Of a DNA stretch of 64,000 nucleotides, positions 44,337 to 53,225 are shown in pieces. A model generated the notes under the pieces. The model saw only the letters and a program-made list of their open reading frames with translations. It was not told the origin of the DNA and did not search any database. The translations under genes and the position numbers were made by a program. Each line of letters opens with the position of its first letter. The first letter of the stretch is position 1. The stretch spans positions 744,001 to 808,000 of the forward strand of contig NZ_JOMG01000004.1 of the NCBI RefSeq assembly GCF_000711225.1. Direction: 5' to 3'. The DNA is from Pelobacter seleniigenes DSM 18267 (GTDB lineage: Bacteria; Desulfobacterota; Desulfuromonadia; Desulfuromonadales; Geopsychrobacteraceae).

Positions 44337-44627
44337 TCAGGGGGAGAGCGATTCCCTCATCCTGACTGGGAACGATGGAGCTGACGGCTCCATCTGGTGG
44401 CAGCTCTCACAATCTCCTTCTACGGAAAAAGCCGTGCTCCCCTCATGACAGGTACCGCATGATTCTCCTTCAGACATAGCGTCCATGGTCACCTTTTTAT
44501 TCTCCGATGGATATCCATATTGCCGATTGGTGCCTTGTTCCCAGAGGCCGATCGCGAATATCACAATACCTGTGCAATCCTCTGGTTCGGTTATTTTTCG
44601 ACAGCGCTTCAACTTAGTTATTGTCAT
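44337..44627 (-). pseudogene. Truncated c(7)-type triheme cytochrome remnant
   Basis: The C-terminal part of this 96-codon frame matches the end of periplasmic c(7)-type triheme cytochromes: VTMDAMSEGESCGTCH near residue 46 and CESCH near 73 are two CxxCH haem sites with the usual spacing. The first 40 codons are unrelated; there is no signal peptide, and the apparent start codon lies inside the 44611-44657 palindrome. The gene has lost its 5' part, including the signal, at least one haem site and axial His residues. Such cytochromes are typical of Geobacter/Desulfuromonas-type bacteria, which supports the organism guess. Confidence 0.6.
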
Positions 44628-44657
44628 CCGGAAACTCTGGATGACAATAACTAAGTT
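44611..44657. repeat. Perfect 19-bp palindromic element, copy 1
   Basis: AACTTAGTTATTGTCATCC (44611-44629) is followed after 9 nt by its exact reverse complement (44639-44657). Read on the minus strand, its core matches an element at 46535-46559 at nearly every base. It lies exactly where the cytochrome gene is truncated, suggesting a mobile palindrome or a recombination point. Confidence 0.65.
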
Positions 44658-44797
44658 TTCAGATTGGGAACGAGAAATTTTCGTTGTGGCAAGGAAATCA
44701 AGAGGTTATACGGAGACGTACTTCTTTACGCCGCACAAGAAAACCCGCAGATTGACACCGACACAGCGGAAAAGGGCCGTTTCCGGATGAAAACTAG

Positions 44798-45085
44798 TTA
44801 TTTGAAACTTTCGATAACTGCCTGCAAGCGTGCATCAAGATCAGAGATAATCCCTTCAGTGGCGTTTTTGATATCCTCCCAGCTATCCTCACCCTGTTTT
44901 TTTATGTCTTCGAGCTTTTCCTGAACCTCAGCTCGCTTCTTTTTTAATTCATCAATAGATTTTTCGTACTGCAGGCGACTCTCTGCTTCTGCCTGGGCGG
45001 CCTTTGCATTGAGTTCATCAATTTTGGCATCCCATTTATCGAGATATGCTTCGAGTTTCTTTTGGTAATTTTTTTTGTCAGTCAT
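44798..45085 (-). CDS. sll1863-like coiled-coil stress protein
   Basis: A 95-residue protein starting at ATG 45085, behind GGGGAG. Nearly the whole sequence is one charged amphipathic helix (KKLEAYLDKWDAKIDELNAK, then QYEKSIDELKKKRAEVQEKL), matching the small sll1863-type stress-response family seen in cyanobacteria and deltaproteobacteria. No membrane segment or cysteine is present. The biochemical role is not established; it may act as a chaperone-like or structural helper. It stands alone on the minus strand beside a small Cys-rich gene. Confidence 0.7.
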   Translation of the reverse strand: MTDKKNYQKKLEAYLDKWDAKIDELNAKAAQAEAESRLQYEKSIDELKKKRAEVQEKLEDIKKQGEDSWEDIKNATEGIISDLDARLQAVIESFK

Positions 45086-45186
45086 GTCTGCTCCCCTGAA
45101 CGAACAAGCCATTCATGGCTTGCGTCATGCGTGGCTTGTTTATGGGTGATCATAGCGAATAAACGGCAAATTTCTGTTTGTTCTAA

Positions 45187-45363
45187 TCAGGGACCGAAAC
45201 TTTCCTGATGTAATTCGGTTAGGGTGCGCCCACAACATGTGTTGTTTTTTTCTTTTGCCGTTTTCTTGTCATATTTTTTATTGCAGCTTTTGCAGATAAA
45301 AGCTGATTTATCTTCAAGTTCTTGAGACGCTTTTGAAAATTTGTCATTGTATTGTTCTGACAT
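45187..45363 (-). CDS. Small zinc-ribbon-like protein (58 residues)
   Basis: A 58-codon gene with an excellent AAGGAGA ribosome site 5 bp before its ATG at 45363. The product (MSEQYNDKFSKASQ...) has cysteines as ICKSC near residue 24 and NTCCG near 42, a CxxC...CC pattern suggesting one bound zinc. A longer frame in another register over the same bases has no such ribosome site and an Arg/Lys-rich, unlikely sequence. The function is unknown; small ribbon proteins of this type often act with stress or translation factors. It lies 101 bp upstream of the coiled-coil gene on the same strand. Confidence 0.65.
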   Translation of the reverse strand: MSEQYNDKFSKASQELEDKSAFICKSCNKKYDKKTAKEKNNTCCGRTLTELHQESFGP

Positions 45364-45741
45364 ATATTCTCCTTTCTTCTTTTTAAAAGTTTAACATGAA
45401 GACGGTCTGCGTCAAATGAACTGTTTGTTTCCACTGTCAACGATAAAGAACTTAGGTGAATAAAAGAATTATCTATCGCTAAAATTGATATTATTGAAAA
45501 ACGCTATCCGCCTGTCGAAAAACGGCCTGCCGAGCCCATGGAGGGGCCATCGAAAGCATTTTTCTCAACCGAGCTTGAATAAGCTCTAGGATGACCTTTG
45601 GCCTTTTAGGGCTTTCCAAAATACGGCGTAATCTTTTTGGGCTCTCTGTTTTGTCTCTTAGAGTTTGGGGCTGCTTGTGATGCCACCTGCAAGTTTGTTA
45701 AGGTTTAATGAGGGAAGAGACGACAGTAAAGGAGTTGGAAA
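45364..45741. other. Divergent intergenic region
   Basis: About 380 bp between the minus-strand zinc-ribbon gene and the plus-strand PRC-barrel gene. It must hold both promoters, but I see no convincing -35/-10 pair and no repeats or genes. Confidence 0.4.
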
Positions 45742-46470
45742 ATGGGTGAACTAAGAAAGTTGAGCGATTTGACAGGTTATAATTTTCAAGCAAGTGATGG
45801 AGATATTGGTCGTTTGGAAGAGGTCTATTTCGATGACCAACGCTGGCAGGTTCGTTACCTTGTGGTACGGACCGGAAGTTGGTTGCTGGGCCGACAGGTC
45901 TTGCTGCTTCCCGCAGCAGTTGTTGGAATTGATGATAAGAACCATTCCATTCAAGTTGATTTGACCCAACAACAGATCAAGGATGCTCCGCCGGTCGACA
46001 GCGAAGAGCCTGTTTCTCGCTATTATCAACAGCAATACCACAGCTATTACGACTGGGAACCATATTGGACGACTGACCCGTTGTTTCAGGCTAACCCTTT
46101 GATTTTGCCGCTTAATCAATCGGAAACTACAGAGCCGGAGAACCCACATCTACGCACCAGCGATGAGGTTTCAGGCTACAATCTTGAGGCGGAAGGAGGC
46201 TCGGTGGGACACGTTGAGGACTTGATTCTGGATGATCAGACCTGGACAGTCCGTTTCCTGGAAATTGATACGCGTAATTGGCTCCCTGGTCGCCATGTCC
46301 TGATTTCACCCGCGTGGGTTGAAAAGATTGATTGGAGCAAACAACGCGTGCAAGTCAAGCTTTCGCATCAACTCGTGAAAAGTGCGCCGGAATATGATTC
46401 TTCCCAACTAGTCAGCCGGGAATATCAGCTGGCTCTGTACAAGCACTACGGAAAGGTATTTACCGACTGA
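45742..46470 (+). CDS. PRC-barrel domain-containing protein
   Basis: The ATG follows AAAGGAG. The 242-residue protein has two PRC-barrel units: residues about 4-80 (LSDLTGYNFQASDGDIGRLE, RYLVVRTGSWLLGRQVLL) and about 135-210 (SGYNLEAEGGSVGHVEDLIL, RFLEIDTRNWLPGRHVLISP), joined by a Tyr/Gln-rich linker. PRC-barrels occur in photosynthetic reaction centres, RimM and many small stress proteins; the double form is common in bacteria from stressed environments. It is cytoplasmic, with no signal. No partner gene is adjacent. Confidence 0.88.
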   Translation: MGELRKLSDLTGYNFQASDGDIGRLEEVYFDDQRWQVRYLVVRTGSWLLGRQVLLLPAAVVGIDDKNHSIQVDLTQQQIKDAPPVDSEEPVSRYYQQQYHSYYDWEPYWTTDPLFQANPLILPLNQSETTEPENPHLRTSDEVSGYNLEAEGGSVGHVEDLILDDQTWTVRFLEIDTRNWLPGRHVLISPAWVEKIDWSKQRVQVKLSHQLVKSAPEYDSSQLVSREYQLALYKHYGKVFTD

Positions 46471-46534
46471 GAATTATGATCAAATTTTTATCTCAAGGGC
46501 TTTGATTCCCTTTAACCTTAGCGGTTGCCCTTCG

Positions 46535-46559
46535 GAGTTTCCGGATGGCAACTAACTAA
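46535..46559. repeat. Dispersed repeat element, copy 2
   Basis: GAGTTTCCGGATGGCAACTA followed by ACTAA is almost identical to the minus-strand core of the 44611-44657 palindrome (one substitution and one inserted base). Flanking bases (TTAGCGGTTGCC before, CTAA after) give a degraded dyad. The two copies are in opposite orientation, about 1.9 kb apart. Apart from this, the 295-bp spacer 46471-46765 holds nothing I recognise. Confidence 0.5.
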
Positions 46560-46765
46560 TAAGGCTAAGCCTGCGGCGGCACGTCTTGACAGATGATCCG
46601 GAATTCATTCAAATATTCACCAACGGGGCACGAGTGACTATGCTGTGGCTCTCCGCGCGTGTTCAACATATCCACCTAAGACACCGCCAATTCCATACGA
46701 CCACCGCTTTGCAGGCCACCTCCCATGGTTAGCAGGACCGTCATATCCAGGAAATCCGGATTGAA

Positions 46766-47443
46766 TCATGAAAGCTTTGCCAGCAGCGCCTCCGCTGCGG
46801 ATTCTGACGAAGCAGGGTTTTGTCCCGTGATCAACAGGCCGTCAATGACGACATGAGGTTGCCAGTCCGCCAGCTTCGTATATTTTCCCCCGTTTTCCTT
46901 AAGCATATCCTCGACCAGGAAAGGGACGATCTTGGTCAATCCGACGGCTGCTTCCTCACTATTTGCGAAGCCGGTCACCGTTTTGCCTTCCACGACTGGT
47001 CTGCCCTCGGGGGTCTTGGGATGGCGTAACACACCAGGAGCGTGACAAACGGCGGCGACTGGTTTTCCAGCAGCCAACAGCGTTTGGATGAGGCTAATGC
47101 TAGCCGCATCTTCGGCCAGATCCCAAAGGGGACCATGGCCGCCCGGATAAAAGACAGCGTCAAAATCATTGGCAGAAATATCTGCCAGTTTGAGCGTATT
47201 GGCCAAAACTTCCTGGGCCGCCGGATCTGCTTTAAAGCGGTGGGTCGCTTGGGTTTGAAAATCCTCGGTATCGCTTTTGGGATCAAGTGGCGGCTGGCCG
47301 CCGAGGGGGGACGCAAGGGTGATTTCAGCACCGGCGTCTTTGAAGACGTAGTAAGGTGCGGCAAATTCTTCTAGCCAGAAACCGGTTTTTTCGCCGCTTT
47401 TACCGAGTTTATCGTGTGAGGTCAAAACCATTAATATTTTCAT
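46766..47443 (-). CDS. DJ-1/PfpI-family type 1 glutamine amidotransferase-like protein
   Basis: The start is ATG 47443 (MKILMVLTSHDKLG); an upstream extension of the frame overlaps the neighbouring gene and is non-homologous. The 225-residue protein belongs to the Hsp31/glyoxalase III-like branch: nucleophile elbow AAVCHAPG with Cys near residue 132, the Glu/His region GKSGEKTGFWLEEFA near 15 and YPGGHGPLWDL near 102. Members detoxify methylglyoxal or act as holding chaperones. It lies downstream of a CurA-like reductase on the same strand, 25 bp apart, so the pair probably handles reactive carbonyls. Confidence 0.87.
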   Translation of the reverse strand: MKILMVLTSHDKLGKSGEKTGFWLEEFAAPYYVFKDAGAEITLASPLGGQPPLDPKSDTEDFQTQATHRFKADPAAQEVLANTLKLADISANDFDAVFYPGGHGPLWDLAEDAASISLIQTLLAAGKPVAAVCHAPGVLRHPKTPEGRPVVEGKTVTGFANSEEAAVGLTKIVPFLVEDMLKENGGKYTKLADWQPHVVIDGLLITGQNPASSESAAEALLAKLS

Positions 47444-47468
47444 GTTGACTCCTTGCTGAACAGATGCG

Positions 47469-48494
47469 TCAGTCATTGGCGACTCGAATGACCAACTTGC
47501 CGAAATTCTTGCCTTGGAGCAGACCGATAAAGGCCTGCGGCGCGTTTTCAAGCCCATCAACCAGATCTTCGCGGAACTTGATCTTACCCTCTTTGACCCA
47601 GTCACTCATCTGGCTGAAAAACTCGTCATAACGATGATTGTAATAGTCAAAGATGATGAATCCCTGCATTTTGATCCGTTTGGTGAGCAATGTGCGAGCC
47701 AACAGTCCAAGCCGGTCCGGCCCTTCGGGCAGCGCGGTGTCGTTATAGTGGGCGATCAGCCCACACACAGGAATGCGTGCGGCCGTATTCAATAAAGGTA
47801 GAACGGCATCGAACACTTTACCGCCGACGCTTTCGAAGTAGACGTCGATCCCTTTGGGACACGCCAGCGCTAACTGTTTATCGAAATCGGCAGCGTAGTG
47901 GTCGATGCAGGCATCAAAGCCTAACTCTTCAGTCGCAAAGCGGCATTTCTTTTCACCACCAGCTACACCAATCACAGTGCACCCCTTGATCTTGGCAATC
48001 TGTCCCACGAGCGAGCCGACTGCACCGCTGGCGGCAGCGACAACGACTGTTTCACCTGCTTTTGGTTGACCAATGTCAAGCAGGCCAACATAGGCTGTAA
48101 AGCCAGGCATACCGAGAACGCCAAGAGCTAAAGAAGGTTTTGGAATCCGCGGGTCAATTTTGCCGAGATCCGAGCCATCGGAAAGGGCATAATCCTGCCA
48201 GCCATTGAAGCTGAGGACCAGATCGCCGTTTTGATAATCTGGATGAAGGGACTTTTCAACGCGTGAAACGGTGCCACCGACCATTTCGGCCCCAACCTCC
48301 ACCGGTGGGGCGTAGGACGGGGCATCACTCATGCGACCACGCATATATGGATCAAGTGACAGATACAGGGTCCGCAACAAAACCTGCCCCTTCTCAGGAA
48401 CCGGGATAGCTGTTTTTTCAAGTCTGAAGTTGTTTTCAGTGGGGGCCCCGACTGGACGTGAATTCAGGATGATTTTGCGATTGACGTTCTGCAT
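47469..48494 (-). CDS. NADP-dependent MDR-family oxidoreductase (CurA-like)
   Basis: A 341-residue zinc-free medium-chain reductase of the leukotriene B4 12-hydroxydehydrogenase/CurA type. It has the substrate motif SLDPYMRGRMSD near residue 47, LGMPGFTAYVGLLDIG near 125, the NADP motif AASGAVGSLVGQIAKIKG near 152 and YFESVGGKVFDAV near 232. Such enzymes reduce alpha,beta-unsaturated carbonyls using NADPH. Full length, with a GGAGA ribosome site. It forms a likely two-gene operon with the DJ-1-like gene. Confidence 0.9.
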   Translation of the reverse strand: MQNVNRKIILNSRPVGAPTENNFRLEKTAIPVPEKGQVLLRTLYLSLDPYMRGRMSDAPSYAPPVEVGAEMVGGTVSRVEKSLHPDYQNGDLVLSFNGWQDYALSDGSDLGKIDPRIPKPSLALGVLGMPGFTAYVGLLDIGQPKAGETVVVAAASGAVGSLVGQIAKIKGCTVIGVAGGEKKCRFATEELGFDACIDHYAADFDKQLALACPKGIDVYFESVGGKVFDAVLPLLNTAARIPVCGLIAHYNDTALPEGPDRLGLLARTLLTKRIKMQGFIIFDYYNHRYDEFFSQMSDWVKEGKIKFREDLVDGLENAPQAFIGLLQGKNFGKLVIRVAND

Positions 48495-48666
48495 GATCGT
48501 TATCTCTCCTAAAAAAATAAGTGCCGATCTGATTGAACTTTAACCGCTTTGTCAGAAACCAGGATTCAAAGCCGTTCAGTTTTCACTCAAAGCATAACAG
48601 GTTTTGTTGCTTATTCATGGTCCAGGCAGGGGAGCGTCTCTTGTTGATCGACAATCATCTATGGGG

Positions 48667-51153
48667 TCAGAGGCTGTTTTTCAACCGTCTGTTAGTCCGT
48701 GCCGTGGCCGGAGCGTTCCAGGGATCGTCCGGCCAGGGGTGTTTAGGGTAGCGGCCGCGCATCTCTTTGCGGACTTCAGGGTAGACCTGGTCCCAGAAAT
48801 GCTCCAGGTCCCGGGTCACGGCCAGGGGCCTGCCGGCCGGCGAGAGCAGGTGGATCAGTACCGGCAGGCGACCGCCCAGAATGGTCGGGCCCTGGCGCAG
48901 GCCGAACAGTTCCTGCAGTTTGGCTGCCAATACCGGAGGACCATCGGTACAATAGTCAAGACGAATGTGCGAGCCGCTGGGGACCTCGATCCGTTCCGGC
49001 ACCAAATGTTCAAGACGGGAACGCAGTTCCCAGGGGAGCAAGTTCTGTAAGGCGGGAAGGGGATCGAAGCGTTCCAGGGCCGTTCGCGTGGTGATCCCTT
49101 CAACATAAGGAGCCAACCACTCTTCCAGCTGGGCTTCCAGGGCGCTCGGACTGAGGTCGGGCCAACCGTCCTCCAACCCGGCCGCGGCGCAGTGGCGAAC
49201 CCGGGCAAGGAACTGCCGGGTTGCACAAGGCCAGTTCAAACCTTCGATACCAAACTGGCGGATCCCGGCCAACAGGGCCTGAACCTGCTCCTGGCGGGTC
49301 GCTTTAAGGGGGCGTTCGCTCAGCGCCAGAGCTCCCAGGCTGACGACTTCTTTCGCTACCACCCGGTCTTCCCGTTCCTCCCAATAAACCTGACGCCGGG
49401 GCTGCAATCGCTCGGCAAAGATCTCTTCAAGGGTGGAACGGTCAATCTTGCTGGCGACAATAATGTCCGTTTGATTCTCGCGTTGTTCTAATTCAATGGC
49501 AATGAGAAACGGTGGTCGCTTGACCCCGCTGCGCGCGGAGAGCACCGCACCGCTGCCGTCGCTGAGCAGGTAGCGGTCGGTCCCCGGCTCCCTCTGCCGG
49601 GCGATGCGGTCTGGCCAGGCTGTGGCCAGCCAGCGACCGATCTGTTCCGGATCCGCGGGCCAGGCTGTTGGCATGCTCTGGCCAAGCAGGCGTTGCAGGT
49701 CAGCGGCTGCACGGCGCACTGCCGCGGTGCCGGGCAATGGCGGGCGTTGCGATAATAACTGCCAGCGGGTCTCCAGATCACAAGCGGTGATGCTCTGGGC
49801 CGCGGTGGGGGGGAGCAGGTCCCTTTCACTCAGCAGGGCCGCAAGTTCGCAGGCCAGTGCGTCTGCGCCGTCAGTTTCCGCTGCCAGCAGCAGTCGGGCC
49901 AGGCGCGGCGGCAAGGGCAGGCGCACCATCCGTTTACCAAGATCGGTCGGCCGGCCATGGCGGTCGAGGGCGCCCAGCTGCTGTAGCAGTTGACCGGCCT
50001 GCTCAAGCTGGCTCGGGCTCGGCGGGTCGAGCCAGGTGAGCCGCTCGGGATTGTTTTCGCCCCAACAGGCCAGCTCTAAAAGTAATGGCGCCAGGTCGGC
50101 GTTACGGATTTCCGGCGGAGCCTGGGGCAGCAGTTGGTCCTGCTGACCAGTGCTCCACAGCCGGAAGCAATGCCCCGGGCCCAGGCGTCCGGCGCGCCCT
50201 TGGCGCTGGGTGGCGCTGGCTGCCGAGATCCGCTTCAGTTCAATTCTGGTGATGCCGCTGCCGAGATCAAAGCGGGGGCGACGCTCCCAGCCGCTGTCGA
50301 CCACGCTGCTGATGCCGCTGATGGTCAGGCTGGTTTCCGCGATATTGGTGGCCAGCACTACCCGGCGGCGAGGTCCGGGCTCCAAGGCCAGGCGCTGGTC
50401 AGCGAAAGGCATGGCGCCAAACAAGGGCCGGACATCGACCTCAGGCAAGCTGTCCAGCTCTTCGGCACAGCGGCGGATTTCACCAGCGCCGGGCAAAAAA
50501 GCGAGGATATCACCATCCGTCTCCTGCAGCGCAATCCGTACTCCGGCAGCAACGCTGGCGGCGATACTGCGTTCCTTGGGGTGGGGGAGGTAACGAGTGG
50601 TCACCGGGTAGGAGCGTCCGGCGCTGGTCAGCACCGGGCAATTGTGCAGCAGCGCCGCGACCGGTTCCGCATCCAGGGTGGCGGACATCACCAGCAGTTT
50701 CAGATCCTCGCGCAGGGCCGCCTGGGTATCGCAACACAGAGCCAGGGCCAGATCGGAATGGAGGTTGCGTTCATGGAATTCATCGAAAATGACCAAGCCG
50801 ATTCCGGTCAGTTCAGGATCGGCCTGAAGCCGCCGGGTCAGGATCCCTTCAGTGACCACCTCGATACGGGTTGCCCGGGAGCGTTTGCTTTCAAAGCGAA
50901 CACTGTAGCCGACCCTGTTCCCCACTTTTTCGCCCAGCTGGGCGGCCATGTATTCGGCGGCGTGACGGGCAGCCAGCCGACGCGGTTGCAGCATCAGGAT
51001 CGATCTATCCTCCAACCAGGGCTCGGCCAGCAGGTCAAGGGGGACGCGGGTGGTTTTCCCGGCGCCGGGCGGGGCCTGCAGAACCACTGCGGTATTCTCT
51101 GCCAAGGCCTGGCGCAGTTCGGGAAGGATGATGTCGATGGGTAACGCGTTCAT
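48667..51153 (-). CDS. hrpB: ATP-dependent helicase HrpB
   Basis: The 828-residue protein is a DEAH/RHA-family helicase: Walker A QAPPGAGKTTRVP near residue 28, DEFH box IFDEFHERN near 124, SAT at MSATLD near 155, LAFLPGAGEIRR near 218, and QRQGRAGRLGPG near 316, followed by the HA2 and HrpB C-terminal domains to the end (KHPWPDDPW). HrpB is a conserved bacterial RNA helicase-like protein; its role in most species is unclear. Length is normal. It stands alone on the minus strand. Confidence 0.95.
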   Translation of the reverse strand: MNALPIDIILPELRQALAENTAVVLQAPPGAGKTTRVPLDLLAEPWLEDRSILMLQPRRLAARHAAEYMAAQLGEKVGNRVGYSVRFESKRSRATRIEVVTEGILTRRLQADPELTGIGLVIFDEFHERNLHSDLALALCCDTQAALREDLKLLVMSATLDAEPVAALLHNCPVLTSAGRSYPVTTRYLPHPKERSIAASVAAGVRIALQETDGDILAFLPGAGEIRRCAEELDSLPEVDVRPLFGAMPFADQRLALEPGPRRRVVLATNIAETSLTISGISSVVDSGWERRPRFDLGSGITRIELKRISAASATQRQGRAGRLGPGHCFRLWSTGQQDQLLPQAPPEIRNADLAPLLLELACWGENNPERLTWLDPPSPSQLEQAGQLLQQLGALDRHGRPTDLGKRMVRLPLPPRLARLLLAAETDGADALACELAALLSERDLLPPTAAQSITACDLETRWQLLSQRPPLPGTAAVRRAAADLQRLLGQSMPTAWPADPEQIGRWLATAWPDRIARQREPGTDRYLLSDGSGAVLSARSGVKRPPFLIAIELEQRENQTDIIVASKIDRSTLEEIFAERLQPRRQVYWEEREDRVVAKEVVSLGALALSERPLKATRQEQVQALLAGIRQFGIEGLNWPCATRQFLARVRHCAAAGLEDGWPDLSPSALEAQLEEWLAPYVEGITTRTALERFDPLPALQNLLPWELRSRLEHLVPERIEVPSGSHIRLDYCTDGPPVLAAKLQELFGLRQGPTILGGRLPVLIHLLSPAGRPLAVTRDLEHFWDQVYPEVRKEMRGRYPKHPWPDDPWNAPATARTNRRLKNSL

Positions 51154-51311
51154 GCCCAGAAAGTAAAGCAGGCGACGGTTTCCTGCAAGATGAAAGTCGG
51201 TTGTCGCAATTGCGGAAGGGCTGTTGCTGAAGCGAAATTTTAAAGTGTTTCATTGGCCGGGCAGTTGCTATACTGCCTGCGGCCAATCTGAAATTTTGAC
51301 AGGAGGAGCTT

Positions 51312-52166
51312 ATGATCAGACGCAGAATCAAACGGATATCAACCAGTGTCCCGACCATGGACGGGGCTGGCGTGCACCTGCGCCGGGCATTCGCCAATAA
51401 CGAAACAGAGCTTTTTGATCCATTTCTGCTCCTCGATGATTTTCGCTCTGATAATCCGGCTCACTACCAAAAAGGTTTTCCATGGCATCCGCATCGCGGT
51501 ATCGAAACCATCACCTATGTGCTCAAAGGAGATGTTGAGCATGGTGACAGCCTCGGCAACAAGGGAGATATCAGTGATGGTGATGTTCAGTGGATGACGG
51601 CCGGCAGCGGGATCATTCATCAGGAAATGCCCAAGGGTGATCAGCAGGGGCGAATGGATGGTTTCCAGCTCTGGGCCAATCTGCCTGCCGCGCATAAAAT
51701 GATGCCGCCGCGCTACCGGGATATCACCGCAGCGCAGATACCGACGGTCAAACTGGACGGTGGAGTCGAGATCAAGGTGGTCTGTGGTCGGGTCGGTGAG
51801 ATTGCCGGGCCGGTCACCGATGTCATGATCGAACCTGAATACCTGGATGTCCGCGTGCCCGCCCATGGAACCTTCCATCACCCGACCCCGTCAGGACATA
51901 CTGTCTTTGCTTATATATTTGCCGGGGAGGGGCGTTTCGAGGAGGACGACAGCGTCCCCATCGGCGATCATACCCTGGTCCTGTTTGAGGACGGAGAACA
52001 GATTCAGGTCGTTGCCGCAGAACAGGAACTGCGGTTTTTGCTGATTTCCGGCAAGCCTCTGGGCGAGCCTATTGCCTGGGGCGGGCCGATCGTGATGAAT
52101 ACTCAGGAAGAGCTGCAACTGGCTTTTGACGAGTTGCGTGACGGCAATTTTATCAAGCATTCCTGA
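51312..52166 (+). CDS. Pirin family protein
   Basis: The ATG follows AGGAGGAG. The 284-residue double-cupin protein has the pirin metal site in the first cupin (PWHPHRGIETITYVLKGDVE with GIIHQEMP downstream) and the second cupin domain from about residue 170. Bacterial pirins bind Fe or similar metals; some have quercetinase activity, others influence metabolic enzymes. Length and motifs are complete. Downstream lies a YaeQ gene after a 287-bp spacer, so co-transcription is uncertain. Confidence 0.93.
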   Translation: MIRRRIKRISTSVPTMDGAGVHLRRAFANNETELFDPFLLLDDFRSDNPAHYQKGFPWHPHRGIETITYVLKGDVEHGDSLGNKGDISDGDVQWMTAGSGIIHQEMPKGDQQGRMDGFQLWANLPAAHKMMPPRYRDITAAQIPTVKLDGGVEIKVVCGRVGEIAGPVTDVMIEPEYLDVRVPAHGTFHHPTPSGHTVFAYIFAGEGRFEEDDSVPIGDHTLVLFEDGEQIQVVAAEQELRFLLISGKPLGEPIAWGGPIVMNTQEELQLAFDELRDGNFIKHS

Positions 52167-52453
52167 GCTTTTTCGGCCGGCCACAGCGGTTCCGCCACCT
52201 GTCGTTCATTGTTGGTCTGGGACCGGTTCTGCCTCATCCGTTCCCAACGGGGATAATGACCTGCGGGGGCTGTTTCCTTGGCAGGCTGGCGGAAAAGCGT
52301 CTGTCAGGCCCGCGGCTGAGCGGTTAAAAAGGATTGTGACCCTCTTCACCGAGCGTATTTGAAGCAATCCGCGGGTGGTCTTTTTCAACCCTCCTGTTGG
52401 TTTTCTCCAGGTTTTATTCATTTATCAAACAGCTTACAGATAAGGAACCGCTG

Positions 52454-52999
52454 ATGGCCCTGACTGCAACCATCTTTAGAATAAATCTGCAAATTGCCGA
52501 TATGGATCGCAATTACTATGCGGAGCACCAGTTGACCCTGGCCCGCCACCCATCCGAGACCAATGAACGGATGATGGTGCGGGTCCTCGCCTTCGCCCTG
52601 CACGCCGATGAGCGGCTCACCTTTACCAAGGGGTTGTGCGTGGATGACGAGCCGGACTTGTGGAAACGATCATTAACGGAAGAGATCGAGTTGTGGATCG
52701 ATGTCGGCCTGCCGGATGAACGGCGGGTGCGCAAAGCCTGCAATCGGGCGACTCAGGTTTACCTGTACACTTACGGTGGCCGTGGTGCGGATCTCTGGTG
52801 GCAGAAGAACAACGCCAAGTTGCAGCGTTTTGCCAACCTTCATGTCGTTGATGTTCCTGAAGACGCCAGTAAAATGCTTGGCAGTCTGGTCGATCGCAGC
52901 ATGCAGCTGCAATTTACGATACAGGACGGCGCAATCTGGCTGAGCTGTGGCGAGCAGAGCTGCAGTATAAACCTCAGGGTGAAAAAGGCGCCGGATTGA
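52454..52999 (+). CDS. YaeQ family protein
   Basis: I place the start at ATG 52454 (MALTATIFRINLQIADMDRN), behind AAGGAA; the upstream extension is not conserved. The 181-residue protein matches YaeQ, a PD-(D/E)XK-like fold: HPSETNERMMVRVLAFALHA near residue 33, EIELWIDVGLPDERRVRKA near 75 and VYLYTYGG near 98. E. coli YaeQ was linked to suppression of RfaH defects, but its reaction is not known. Full length. Confidence 0.92.
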   Translation: MALTATIFRINLQIADMDRNYYAEHQLTLARHPSETNERMMVRVLAFALHADERLTFTKGLCVDDEPDLWKRSLTEEIELWIDVGLPDERRVRKACNRATQVYLYTYGGRGADLWWQKNNAKLQRFANLHVVDVPEDASKMLGSLVDRSMQLQFTIQDGAIWLSCGEQSCSINLRVKKAPD

Positions 53000-53142
53000 T
53001 CAGCAGCCCTTGGTGCTGATCTTTGTTTTCGCCGTGCCGGGGCCGTCCCATTCGCCGTCCGTATTCTGTTGAATAATCTGATCGATTTGTAAGAATGACA
53101 TGGATTATGCGCTGTTTTCGACAGCCAATGAGAAAAAGCCAT

Positions 53143-53182
53143 ACGAACCCCGGGGTGTCTTTCAAGACACCCCGGGGTTCGT
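53143..53182. terminator. Strong bidirectional terminator
   Basis: A perfect 19-bp dyad, ACGAACCCCGGGGTGTCTT with its reverse complement, is separated by two bases (effective loop TTCAAG). On the minus strand it is followed by CTTTTTCTC, so it terminates the esterase gene at 53226. It can also stop transcripts coming from the YaeQ side. Confidence 0.85.
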
Positions 53183-53225
53183 TATGGACTGCAGCGAAAA
53201 AAATCTGGTTGTCAAGAACCGGAAT

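Noticed and set aside
50134-51144. 336-codon plus-strand frame opposite hrpB
   Set aside because: HrpB is complete with all helicase motifs on the other strand.
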